The notes below the pieces were generated by a model that ran no database searches, was not told the origin of the DNA, and saw nothing but the letters and a program-made list of their open reading frames with translations. Source: DATKDF01 sp963752045 (GTDB taxonomy: Bacteria > Acidobacteriota > Vicinamibacteria > Vicinamibacterales > SCN-69-37). From it: a DNA stretch of 64,000 nt. Location of the stretch: assembly GCA_963752045.1 (NCBI GenBank), contig CAVVWN010000010.1, forward strand, positions 234,956 to 298,955, read 5' to 3'. Below, piece after piece: positions 57,763 to 64,000 of the stretch (the first letter of the stretch is position 1; each line of letters begins with the position of its first letter). Both the position numbers and the translations under genes were made by a program.

Positions 57763-58113
57763 CAGATCGAGGAAATCTCTGAGAGCCGCCTTCACCTCAT
57801 CCTGCAGGGCGTCGGGGAGGCTGCCCACTTCGCGACGAAACAGACCGTTGTCCCACGCCAGGATCTGGTCCACGAGCACGTCGCTCGCGCGGTCGAGCCC
57901 CGCGGTGCCGGCCGGAACGTGCACGCGCAGCGGGAAGGCGTTGCCACGCGTGACCTTCGTCGTGAGCGGCAGGACGACCGTGCTGTCGAGCCCGGCCTGG
58001 GCGAGCTCGTCGGGTTGAATCGCCAGGCACGGACGCTGCTTCCCGGGCTTGCTTCCCACCTGCGGCTCGAGGTCGACGATGTAGACGTGCCACCGCCGGG
58101 GGCGGGCCGTCAC
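57760..58113 (-). CDS. PemK/MazF-type toxin (endoribonuclease)
   Basis: 117 residues from GTG 58113. PemK-like fold: HVYIVDLEPQVGSKPGKQRPCLAI (the G-K-x-RP loop), STVVLPLTTKV, FPLRVHVPAGTAGL, SDVLVDQILAWDNGLF. Such toxins cleave mRNA at specific short sequences in the cytoplasm. The start codon overlaps the stop of the upstream RHH-like gene by four bases, the usual toxin-antitoxin order. Confidence 0.88.
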   Translation of the reverse strand: MTARPRRWHVYIVDLEPQVGSKPGKQRPCLAIQPDELAQAGLDSTVVLPLTTKVTRGNAFPLRVHVPAGTAGLDRASDVLVDQILAWDNGLFRREVGSLPDALQDEVKAALRDFLDL

Positions 58114-58346
58114 GAGCGGCGCAGCCTCGAGTGGGAACGGAACTCGGCGTTCACGGTGCGGCTGGTTGGCGCGGCCAGCCGGACGGCCCGGCGCCACCGC
58201 GCGATTCGTGCCTGGCGGTCCGCCCGGTGCTCGAGCAGGTCGAGGCCCGCTCGCACGATGTCGATCTTCGTGCGCACGCCGAGGCGCGCCTTGAGCCGTT
58301 CGATCCGCTCGTCGTCCTCGTCCTGAATCATCAGCGGCTTGCCCAC
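58110..58346 (-). CDS. Antitoxin partner of the PemK/MazF-type toxin
   Basis: 78 residues from GTG 58346 with GGAGGG just upstream. The N-terminal MIQDEDDERIERLKARLGVRTKIDIVRAGLDLLE looks like a ribbon-helix-helix domain (short beta strand then two helices). The C-terminal tail is Arg-rich and probably binds the toxin. Together with its AT-rich upstream palindrome it should autoregulate the operon. Confidence 0.8.
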   Translation of the reverse strand: MGKPLMIQDEDDERIERLKARLGVRTKIDIVRAGLDLLEHRADRQARIARWRRAVRLAAPTSRTVNAEFRSHSRLRRS

Positions 58347-58356
58347 GGTCCCTCCA

Positions 58357-58390
58357 GATATATCAATGAGTATATTGGAGAATATATCTC
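58357..58390. promoter_or_regulatory. AT-rich operator/promoter of the toxin-antitoxin operon
   Basis: The 34 bases directly upstream of the antitoxin are strikingly AT-rich and contain GATATATC (58357-58364) and AATATATC (58381-58388), paired inverted and direct half-sites. Typical for an RHH-bound operator; no assay implied. Confidence 0.6.
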
Positions 58391-58398
58391 ATGCGCCA

Positions 58399-58794
58399 TC
58401 AGGAGGGGGAGTCAGCCTGCCGGTCGGCCAGGTACGCCAGCAGTTTCCGGTTCACGGCGGCCTGCGAGTCGATAAACGCGTCGAGCCTCGCCGCCACGGC
58501 GTCGAAGCCGGTGCGCATCTCGGCCCGGAGCGAGCCGACTTCGCGTTCGAGATCGGCCTTCACGTCGAGCCCAAGCTGATTGATCCGGCCGTCCAACCGC
58601 TTCACATCCCGGCCGAGCGGCTCGACGCGCCGGTCCATCTGCTCGATGAGCAGCCGCCGGTGCTCGGCGAAGCCCTGGCTCATCCCCTCGTAGACTTCGT
58701 CGAAGCGGCGGTTCACCTGTGCGAACCCGTTGTCGACCTTCGTCTCGAGTTTGTCGATTCGATCTTCGAGCATGTCCGTCCTGGCGTCCGGCAT
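58399..58794 (-). CDS. Coiled-coil protein (paralogue B)
   Basis: 131 residues from ATG 58794 with GGAG six bases upstream; in-frame starts at 58806 or 58833 are also possible. The sequence is a run of heptads: DKLETKVDNGFAQVNRRFDEVYEGMSQGFAEHRRLLIEQMDRRVEPLGRDVKRLDGRINQLGLDVKADLEREVGSLRAEMRTGFDAVAARLDAF. No membrane helix. It shares the xxRRFDExxE pattern with paralogues A and C. Confidence 0.65.
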   Translation of the reverse strand: MPDARTDMLEDRIDKLETKVDNGFAQVNRRFDEVYEGMSQGFAEHRRLLIEQMDRRVEPLGRDVKRLDGRINQLGLDVKADLEREVGSLRAEMRTGFDAVAARLDAFIDSQAAVNRKLLAYLADRQADSPS

Positions 58795-58813
58795 CCCGAG
58801 CTCCATATCCTCA

Positions 58814-58869
58814 GGGGACGACGACGGTAGCATCGTCGGCCTGGCTGATCCAGAGGCAACTGGCGTGCC
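58814..58869. promoter_or_regulatory. Hairpin leader of coiled-coil gene B
   Basis: A GACGACG/CGTCGTC-type hairpin at 58814-58840 is followed upstream by GCAACTGGCGTGCC at 58856-58869. The leader of gene C has nearly the same hairpin and GCAACCGGCGTGCC at 59991-60004. Confidence 0.6.
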
Positions 58870-58951
58870 GACCTTAATGTGCGTGAAAGCTGTGGTTTCC
58901 GGCCGCGGGATCGCAGAATCCGCGACTAGCCGGTCCAGCGGCTGCAACCGT

Positions 58952-59299
58952 TCAGGCCGCCGATCCGTGCATGCGACCGGCCGTGGCGCGGCCTTCGGGC
59001 TTGATCAGGATGTCCGTCAGCCGGCTCAGTCGCAGCAGGTACTGCACGCGCGGCGGCACGTTGATGAGGACGAGATAGCCGCCGCGCCGCTCCAGGATCC
59101 GCTGGACCTCGATGAGCTCGCCCAGGCACGTGCTGTCCATGTACGTCACGTTCCCGAGGTCGAGCACGACCAGCCTGGCGCCCTCGGCGACCATGCCCCG
59201 AATCACGTCAGGAAGCCGATCGTCGTCGCGATCTGCCGTCAGCCTCCCGTGAAGATGCAGCATCCTCACGCCGCCTGTCTGCTGTATCGACATCTGCAT
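58952..59299 (-). CDS. STAS-domain anti-sigma factor antagonist-like protein
   Basis: 115 residues. The STAS fold has RMLHLHGRLTADRDDDRLPDV, then LVVLDLGNVTYMDSTCLGELIEVQRILERRGG with the phosphorylatable Ser in MDSTCLG, and LVLINVPPRVQYLLRLSRLTDIL. It most likely binds a partner anti-sigma kinase that is not in the window. Confidence 0.9.
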   Translation of the reverse strand: MQMSIQQTGGVRMLHLHGRLTADRDDDRLPDVIRGMVAEGARLVVLDLGNVTYMDSTCLGELIEVQRILERRGGYLVLINVPPRVQYLLRLSRLTDILIKPEGRATAGRMHGSAA

Positions 59300-59392
59300 G
59301 ACGTCTTCCTCGTCGTCTGAGTTATTTGTGGCTCTCAGATTTGTTAGACGACGAGCGGCGCGATAAAGATGGTCCGGAAACGGCCACTTCGG

Positions 59393-59929
59393 CTACGCGC
59401 GCCCCTCGAGGTCGTCGAGCCGGCGGTCGTGTTCGCGAAACTTGCGCGCGAAATACCGGTCCGCGGCGTTGCCGGGAATGGCGTGGTCTTTGAGGGACGC
59501 GAGCACTTCGTCGAATCGCCGGTTCATCTCGACACGAAGGCTGTCGTCTTCGGCCGCGGCCCGAATGCGGTCGACGACGTCCTCGTGGAGCACGCCCATG
59601 TGGGCCCGCAGGTCGGCGAACTTCTCGAGCAGCTCGTTGTGGCCGGCTTCGAGCCGGCCAGTCGACTTTTCGAGCGCGTCCTGACCGGCCTTGAGCTCGC
59701 CAGTCGTCGCTTCGAGCGCGGCCTGACCGGCCTTGAGCTCGCCGGTCGTCGCTTCGAGCCGGGCCTGACCGGCCTTGAGCTCGCCGGTCGTCGCTTCGAG
59801 CCGGACCTGACCGGCCTCGAGTTTGCGGGTCGTCGCTTCGAGAAGCCCGACTCTCGTCTCGATGTTGCCCGCAACGGTCGTCAGCACGTCCAGCTTGGCT
59901 TCGATGCGCTCCAGTCGTTCTTCGGACAT
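59393..59929 (-). CDS. Coiled-coil protein with 14-residue repeats (paralogue C)
   Basis: 178 residues from ATG 59929 with GGGGGAG about six bases upstream. Residues 29-98 are five tandem 14-residue units of the form (R/A)LEATTGELKAGQA, predicted to be a continuous helix. The C-terminal third has MNRRFDEVLASLKDHA and HDRRLDDLEG, like paralogues A and B. It resembles coiled-coil adaptor or phage tape-measure-like proteins but cannot be assigned. Confidence 0.7.
   Translation of the reverse strand: MSEERLERIEAKLDVLTTVAGNIETRVGLLEATTRKLEAGQVRLEATTGELKAGQARLEATTGELKAGQAALEATTGELKAGQDALEKSTGRLEAGHNELLEKFADLRAHMGVLHEDVVDRIRAAAEDDSLRVEMNRRFDEVLASLKDHAIPGNAADRYFARKFREHDRRLDDLEGRA
59636..59845. repeat. 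42-bp tandem repeats within coiled-coil gene C
   Basis: Five copies of a 42-base unit, encoding the 14-residue helical repeat; the middle copies are nearly identical in DNA, which suggests recent expansion and possible length variation. Confidence 0.85.
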
Positions 59930-59943
59930 TCGTCGCTCCCCCG

Positions 59944-60004
59944 GGAGACGACGACGGTAGCATCGTCGTCTCCTCCCGGTCGACATCAAAGCAACCGGCG
60001 TGCC
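59944..60004. promoter_or_regulatory. Hairpin leader of coiled-coil gene C
   Basis: The hairpin at 59944-59973 has an 11-base stem (GGAGACGACGA / TCGTCGTCTCC). It starts 15 bases upstream of the ATG. The 14-mer GCAACCGGCGTGCC lies further upstream, as for paralogue B. Confidence 0.6.
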
Positions 60005-60179
60005 TGTTGAATCTGCCCGGAAATGCAGGGAGGCTGCCCATGGGGCTGCAGATTCTGCGATTCCCGGCGGCGGCCGAGCGCGAGAGAATCGCGATCTGCG
60101 GTCGGTCGGTCCCCGTTGCCGACGCTCTTCGCGAGCCGGTCTGTACCCGCGCGCCGGTTTCTGATACGTTCGCGAGGAG

Positions 60180-60782
60180 ATGCCCGACCGCTGGGACCGC
60201 ATGAGCGACGACGACCAGGAGCGATTCTGGAGTGCGGCGTTCTGGTGCCGCCTCGAGCTCGCGCGCCTGCGCCGGCGGCATGACGCGCCGCCGGCTTACG
60301 AGCGCCTGTTCGCGTATGCGTTCTTTCATCGGATGCTCGGGATGCGGCTTTTCCGGCAGGTGTCGGGCCGCCGGCTGCCCGGCCGGCGATGGGCAGAGGC
60401 CACGCGTCTTGCCAGGCGCGGGCGCGACGAGATTCTCCAGTTTCGCGGCCTCACGAAGGACGACCCGCTTCGCCGCGTCTCGCGCGACGGGCTCTCCGCC
60501 ACGCTGCGGCTCTTCCGCTTCGACGAGGTCGGCCGGACGCTCGTCGACGTCGGCCGTCCCGGCGCGACGCTCGTCGCGCTCCGCGTGCGGAGCGTGACGC
60601 ACGACGCCGAATTCACGCTCTTCGCGCGCGTCAGCTACCCGGTCGTCGTGACGAAGCTCCCCGAGCGAGCCGGCCCGCCGTGCCCCGGCTGCGGCCATCG
60701 GCTGCGCACGCCTCGCGCGCGGCAGTGCGGGCGCTGCCGCCTCGACTGGCACGACCCGGCGAACGTGTTCTTCCGAACGTAG
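60180..60782 (+). CDS. Zinc-ribbon protein of unknown function
   Basis: 200 residues from ATG 60180; ATG 60201 is also possible because GAGGAG abuts the first ATG. The body (1-150) is a helical region rich in Arg, Leu and Trp/Phe (RFWSAAFWCRLELARLRRRHD, YERLFAYAFFHRMLGMRLFRQV) followed by a beta-like segment. The C-terminus has CPGCGHRLRTPRARQCGRCRLDWHDP, a four-Cys zinc ribbon. No family name can be given; a nucleic-acid- or protein-binding role is possible. Confidence 0.6.
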   Translation: MPDRWDRMSDDDQERFWSAAFWCRLELARLRRRHDAPPAYERLFAYAFFHRMLGMRLFRQVSGRRLPGRRWAEATRLARRGRDEILQFRGLTKDDPLRRVSRDGLSATLRLFRFDEVGRTLVDVGRPGATLVALRVRSVTHDAEFTLFARVSYPVVVTKLPERAGPPCPGCGHRLRTPRARQCGRCRLDWHDPANVFFRT

Positions 60783-60817
60783 GTCCGGCGGGCCCGGGTT
60801 GCGTTGCTGAGGTAGGG

Positions 60818-61216
60818 CTAGATCAGGCCGGCGCGCACCAGCGTTTCCGCCACGGCATGACCCGTGATGCGGTGCCCCTCGGTCGAGAGGCGGATCGAAC
60901 CTGGCAGAAACATGGCGTGACTGTTGGCAAGCGACATGCGATCGATGAAGGTCAGGCCGTGCGCATCCGCCAGGCGTCGCGCCAGTTCGTTCACCGAGCG
61001 AAACAGGGCTTCGCTCTCCGGCACGCAGGCCGGGTCGGTTTCAGCGGCGTTGAACGGACTGGGTCCCTGGAGCACGAGCGTGCGGCCGGGCTGACGGGTC
61101 GTGAGGCCGATGGCCTCTACGAGGAACCCTTCGTACTCCTCGAGCGAGCACCTCGGGTATCGCTTGACGAACAGGCTCAGCGGGCCGTCGATTTCCGTGC
61201 CGGAGATCCATGCCAT
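60818..61216 (-). CDS. SGNH/GDSL-hydrolase-like C-terminal fragment, truncated at the 5' end
   Basis: 132 residues ending in LSTEGHRITGHAVAETLVRAGL, which resembles the C-terminal block of SGNH hydrolases with the catalytic Asp/His region (...GHRITGH). The N-terminal catalytic Ser block is missing: the open frame begins near 61216, exactly where the neighbouring sequence changes character. The gene is therefore cut at that junction. Confidence 0.55.
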   Translation of the reverse strand: MAWISGTEIDGPLSLFVKRYPRCSLEEYEGFLVEAIGLTTRQPGRTLVLQGPSPFNAAETDPACVPESEALFRSVNELARRLADAHGLTFIDRMSLANSHAMFLPGSIRLSTEGHRITGHAVAETLVRAGLI

Positions 61217-61441
61217 TCAATGGGTCCAGGGATTGGGAGAACTGGAACCGATCATGCAGTGGGTGCCACTGGTTCAGCAAGTCCAGTCGGCAGGTCGAGC
61301 GATCATTGTCGATCTGAAGACCGATGAATTGGATGATTTCATGGAAGCGGTACGGCCGGAGGGCATATTCCCCTTTGGATCGGCACGCAGTCGGAAGAAG
61401 AGGAATTGGCGATTCTCAGACGGTTGGAGAGCTGGCGTTAA
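61204..61441 (+). pseudogene. C-terminal fragment of a URO-D-like (corrinoid methyltransferase-like) protein
   Basis: Starting at IHAIQWVQGLGELEPIMQW the sequence resembles the last part of uroporphyrinogen-decarboxylase-fold proteins common in Planctomycetes. It ends LWIGTQSEEEELAILRRLESWR with a stop at 61439-61441. The frame changes once near 61372. No start codon or N-terminal domain lies upstream: the left border is the junction with the GC-rich genome. Confidence 0.55.
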
Positions 61442-61472
61442 ATGGATTGGCCAGGTTAAATGGATTGGCCAG
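61437..61472. repeat. Two exact 18-bp tandem copies
   Basis: GTTAAATGGATTGGCCAG occurs twice in a row across the end of the URO-D-like fragment. Confidence 0.95.
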
Positions 61473-61527
61473 GTAACGGCGAAGAGGTCACCGTCACCTC
61501 TCTATCCCAAGACAAGCTGGCGTCGGT

Positions 61528-61857
61528 CACCTCTTGGGGATCACCGGGATTGGCGTCTGGTTTTCCCGAAACCAGCGCGACTCCAGTGCGGGATACTTCC
61601 TGGCGGGACGTTCGCTTGGCTGGGTAACGGTGGGGCGCGCGCCTGTTCGCAACCAACATCTCGACATCTGCAGTGTGATCCACGTCGTCGTGAGTCTCTT
61701 CACCCCGCCACCGTCGCCAGAGTGCGTCGAAAAATACTGCTGGTCAAATCCGCTGGCTTTCCTCACTGAACGAACGATTCGCGGAATTTCCGATTCTCGC
61801 GTGGTGGCCCTGTTACTCGTCCTGGTGATGATTGCGTGCTATTACGTGTTTGCCTAA
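61528..61857 (+). pseudogene. Sodium:solute symporter with an internal deletion
   Basis: An N-terminal part (GITGIGVWFSRNQRDSSAGYFLAGRSLGWVTVG and, after a +1 change, LFATNISTS) is joined directly to a C-terminal part (VIHVVVSLFTPPPSPECVEKYCW...LAFLTERTIRGISDSRVVALLLVLVMIACYYVFA). Family members have about 450 residues between these blocks. Upstream, 61473-61530 may hold the end of yet another gene (GEEVTVTSLSQDKLASVT, fucosidase-like), but this is weak. It cannot transport anything as it stands. Confidence 0.65.
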
Positions 61858-62249
61858 GGCCTTCCGGACACATTCCGGCATAGGCATGGATGTCACCACC
61901 GTGGGAGATCTTGACGCCAATCTGAGCGATGGGTTCGGCCGAATCGGATCGTCCAACAGATAAGGACTTACGTCGATTTTAGCAAAAAGTCTGCACTACA
62001 TTTGGGGTGGCATAAGTTTGGATCCGAGCCGTTTTGGGAGGGTAACGCCGAGACGATGCAGCAGGAGTTTCTGTTCGGTGTCAGGCTCGGTCACGCAACG
62101 AAGGCGGACGGTTTGGTTGCCACTGTTCGAGTTTCGCCGGACTTCAGCTGGAAGCGCACCCATCGGTGGCGTTGCGATACAGAGAACGGACTTCGTCATC
62201 CACGTCCTGAAGCCGGTTGCAGGCGAGGTTGCCCGATCAGGATCCAGTC
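61858..62249. other. Stretch with no recognisable gene
   Basis: Lower GC than the main part of the window. Short open frames exist, but none shows homology or a ribosome binding site that I can support. It probably holds the lost 5' half of the ROK gene or unrelated debris. Confidence 0.5.
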
Positions 62250-62729
62250 CGGGAACGCTTCACGGACTGCTCGGATGTCCATTCGACCCTGGGGGTCATG
62301 CCTGTGTCTGCCCGGGACGAGGCTGTGTGGAGGCGGAAACCGGCACCTGGGGCGCTCGATGATATCATTCGCGAGCACGCGCTCTACGTCACCAGCAAAT
62401 TGACGCATTACGACTCGATCAATTACGGCCTGCTCTTTGAGGTGGCGGATCAGGGCGACCCGCTGGCAAAACGCATCGTCGAGCGGAATCTCACCTACTG
62501 GGGGGCGTGATTGGTCAATCTGACCCACGCTTACAATCCCGCGAAAATCATCATGGGAAGAGGCGTCATGAAGGCGGCGGATCGGATACTTCCCGCCATG
62601 AACGCCCATCTCCGTGACCACCTCTGGACAGCTGTCGATTATCCCGAAGTCTGTGTAGCAGCTCACCGCGAAACGGCCGCCCTTTGGGGATGTCGAGGAT
62701 TGTTTACGCATGACTTAGACTATCTGTGA
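62250..62729 (+). pseudogene. ROK-family sugar kinase/regulator, C-terminal part, broken
   Basis: The ROK zinc motif is visible as HACVCPGRGCVE. After a +1 frame change near 62351 the protein continues ALDDIIREHALYV... to VMKAADRILPAMNAHLRDHLW and ends HDLDYL. An in-frame TGA at 62508-62510 stands where a small residue such as Gly is expected (TYWGA-stop-LVNLTHAYNP). The ATP-binding N-terminal domain is not recognisable. ROK proteins phosphorylate sugars or bind DNA; here the gene is dead unless the stops are errors. Confidence 0.7.
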
Positions 62730-62760
62730 ATCACCGCGTTCGAAGAGGAGCAGGACCACC

Positions 62761-64000
62761 ATGACGAAAAACAGTCTATTTGTTTTCCGGACTGCCCTCG
62801 TGGCCGCACTCGGAGGACTCTTGTTCGGGTTCGACACCGCGGTGATCTCCGGCTCCGAGCAGACGTTACAGCGGATTTACGAATTGAGCGACAACTGGTT
62901 GGGCTTTACGGTCGCCAGTGCCCTGCTGGGGACGATTCTCGGATCGATCTCGGTGGCTGGCCCCGACCGACCGGATGGGCCGCCGCAAGATGTTGATCTG
63001 GCTGGCGATCCTCTATTTCGTATCGGCGGTTGGCAGTGCCATCGCCTGGAATTGGTACTCCTTTTTGGTCTTTCGTTTCATCGGTGGCCTGGCGGTCGGT
63101 GGTGCCTCCGTGGTTTCCCCCGATGTATATCGCCGGATCTCCCCGGCAAGGAGTCGAGGACGGCTGGTGGCCCTAGCGCAATTCAACATCGTCCTCGGAA
63201 TCCTGTTAGCCTTCATCTCGAATTACGTGATCACGATTTTGAATCTCGGCGCCGCCGAGTGGCGGTGGATGTTCGGCGTCGAGGCGGTGCCGGCCGCACT
63301 GTTTTTCGTACTCCTGTTCTCGATCCCTTACAGCCCCCGCTGGCTGATGTCGAAGGGACGTCGAGTCGAAGCACGCGCGGTTTGGAGAGGCTCGAACCGG
63401 AATCCCATGATCGTGGAAGAAGAGCTGCAGGCCATTCAAGAATCGCTGGACCTCGAGCACCACAGTTTGGCGCGAAAGCCTCTTATCCGCGAAATACCTT
63501 CGTCCGATTCTCTTGGCCTGTACGATCGCTGTGTTCAATCAGTTATCCGGCATCAATGCCGTGCTCTACTATGCCCCTCGGGTCTTTAAGATGACCGGCG
63601 CCGCTGGGAGTAGTACGATGCTGCAATCGGTGATCATCGGATTGGTCAACTTGGTCTTTACGATGGCGGCTCTCGCGGCGATTGATCGGTTTGGTCGCAA
63701 GAGGCTGATGCTCGCAGGTTCGCTCGGGTACGTGCTCAGTCTGGCGGTGATCTCCTGGACGTTTTTCACTTACAGCGAGGAATTCCAAGCTGCGACGGAT
63801 GCCATGGAGGCGGTCGTGGAGGCACAAGCCGAAGGAATTGGCGGGGAAGCTCTGGCGGACCTTCGCAATCGGGAAACGTTGGCAATCGACGAGGTGGGGA
63901 AAGGAGGGATGATTGTCCTCTGCGGCTTGATCGTATTCATCGCGTCCCATGCGTTCGGTCAGGGGGCGGTTATCTGGGTGTTCGTCAGCGAGATTTTTCC
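62761..64000 (+). CDS. Sugar porter family MFS transporter, broken frame, runs off the window
   Basis: Begins MTKNSLFVFRTALVAALGGLLFGFDTAVISGS, the sugar-porter start. After a +1 change near 62957 it continues DRMGRRKMLIWLAILYFVSAVGSA and, after a second +1 near 63479, AVFNQLSGINAVLYYAPRVF and AAIDRFGRKRLMLAGSLGY, ending at the window edge at FGQGAVIWVFVSEIFP. The PESPR-like motif is SPRWLMSKGRR. It would import a sugar by proton symport. Codon use is clearly less GC-rich than in the first 60 kb. Confidence 0.8.

Noticed and set aside
59636..59845. Possible CRISPR array because of regular 42-bp repeats
   Set aside because: The repeats are contiguous without spacers, lie in frame and encode 14-residue helical units; no cas gene is present.

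Overview
The window is mostly a very GC-rich (about 70 %) bacterial chromosome. Several features point to Acidobacteriota, most likely class Vicinamibacteria: a BshC-type bacillithiol enzyme, serine/threonine kinases carrying TolB/WD40-like propellers, a PadR plus HAAS-domain pair, TolB-propeller/amidohydrolase fusions, PEGA proteins and many Tat-exported enzymes. This placement is inferred from gene content, not from a marker-gene tree. From about 61.2 kb to the end, base composition and codon use change. That end carries broken Planctomycetes-like sugar genes, so it is either a transferred, decayed segment or a chimeric contig end.

Layout. 0-5.6 kb: start of bshC, a PEGA membrane protein, carA and a frame-disrupted carB. 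5.7-10.3 kb: secreted or exported proteins (beta-barrel, Tat glycosidase-like, CBM9-like, amidohydrolase) and arfB. 10.4-18.8 kb: housekeeping run comEC, mazG, an MBL hydrolase, ribF, a small unknown gene, cysS and a class III aminotransferase. 18.8-24.4 kb: palindromic element, M16 protease, DUF302, tandem Usp, HAAS and PadR. 24.5-30 kb: two paralogous kinases, both interrupted in frame by a GC-rich palindrome. 30-35.2 kb: multicopper oxidase, beta-lactamase-like hydrolase, PAP2 and VWA proteins. 35.3-44.1 kb: a catabolic cluster (two unrelated ThDP decarboxylases, MmgE/PrpD, MaoC, class III CoA-transferase, acyl-CoA dehydrogenase, CitE-like lyase) followed by an MlaF-like ATPase. 44.1-49.4 kb: coiled-coil membrane protein, an unknown 365-residue protein, a papain/alpha-beta hydrolase fusion and a lipid- or membrane-associated exported protein. 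49.5-56.2 kb: two amidohydrolases, a HAF-repeat protein and a partial duplication of one amidohydrolase. 56.2-60.8 kb: XRE regulator with a conserved partner, a toxin-antitoxin pair, two more coiled-coil genes, STAS and zinc-ribbon proteins. 60.8-64 kb: gene fragments and a sugar transporter running off the end.

Two things run through the whole window. First, at least eight otherwise normal genes are interrupted by single-base frame changes, almost all of them +1. Removing those bases restores proteins of family-typical length, so I annotate them as genes with probable consensus errors rather than pseudogenes. Second, intergenic regions, and two coding regions, carry several families of dispersed palindromes and short tandem repeats. 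No rRNA, tRNA, CRISPR array or transposase was found.
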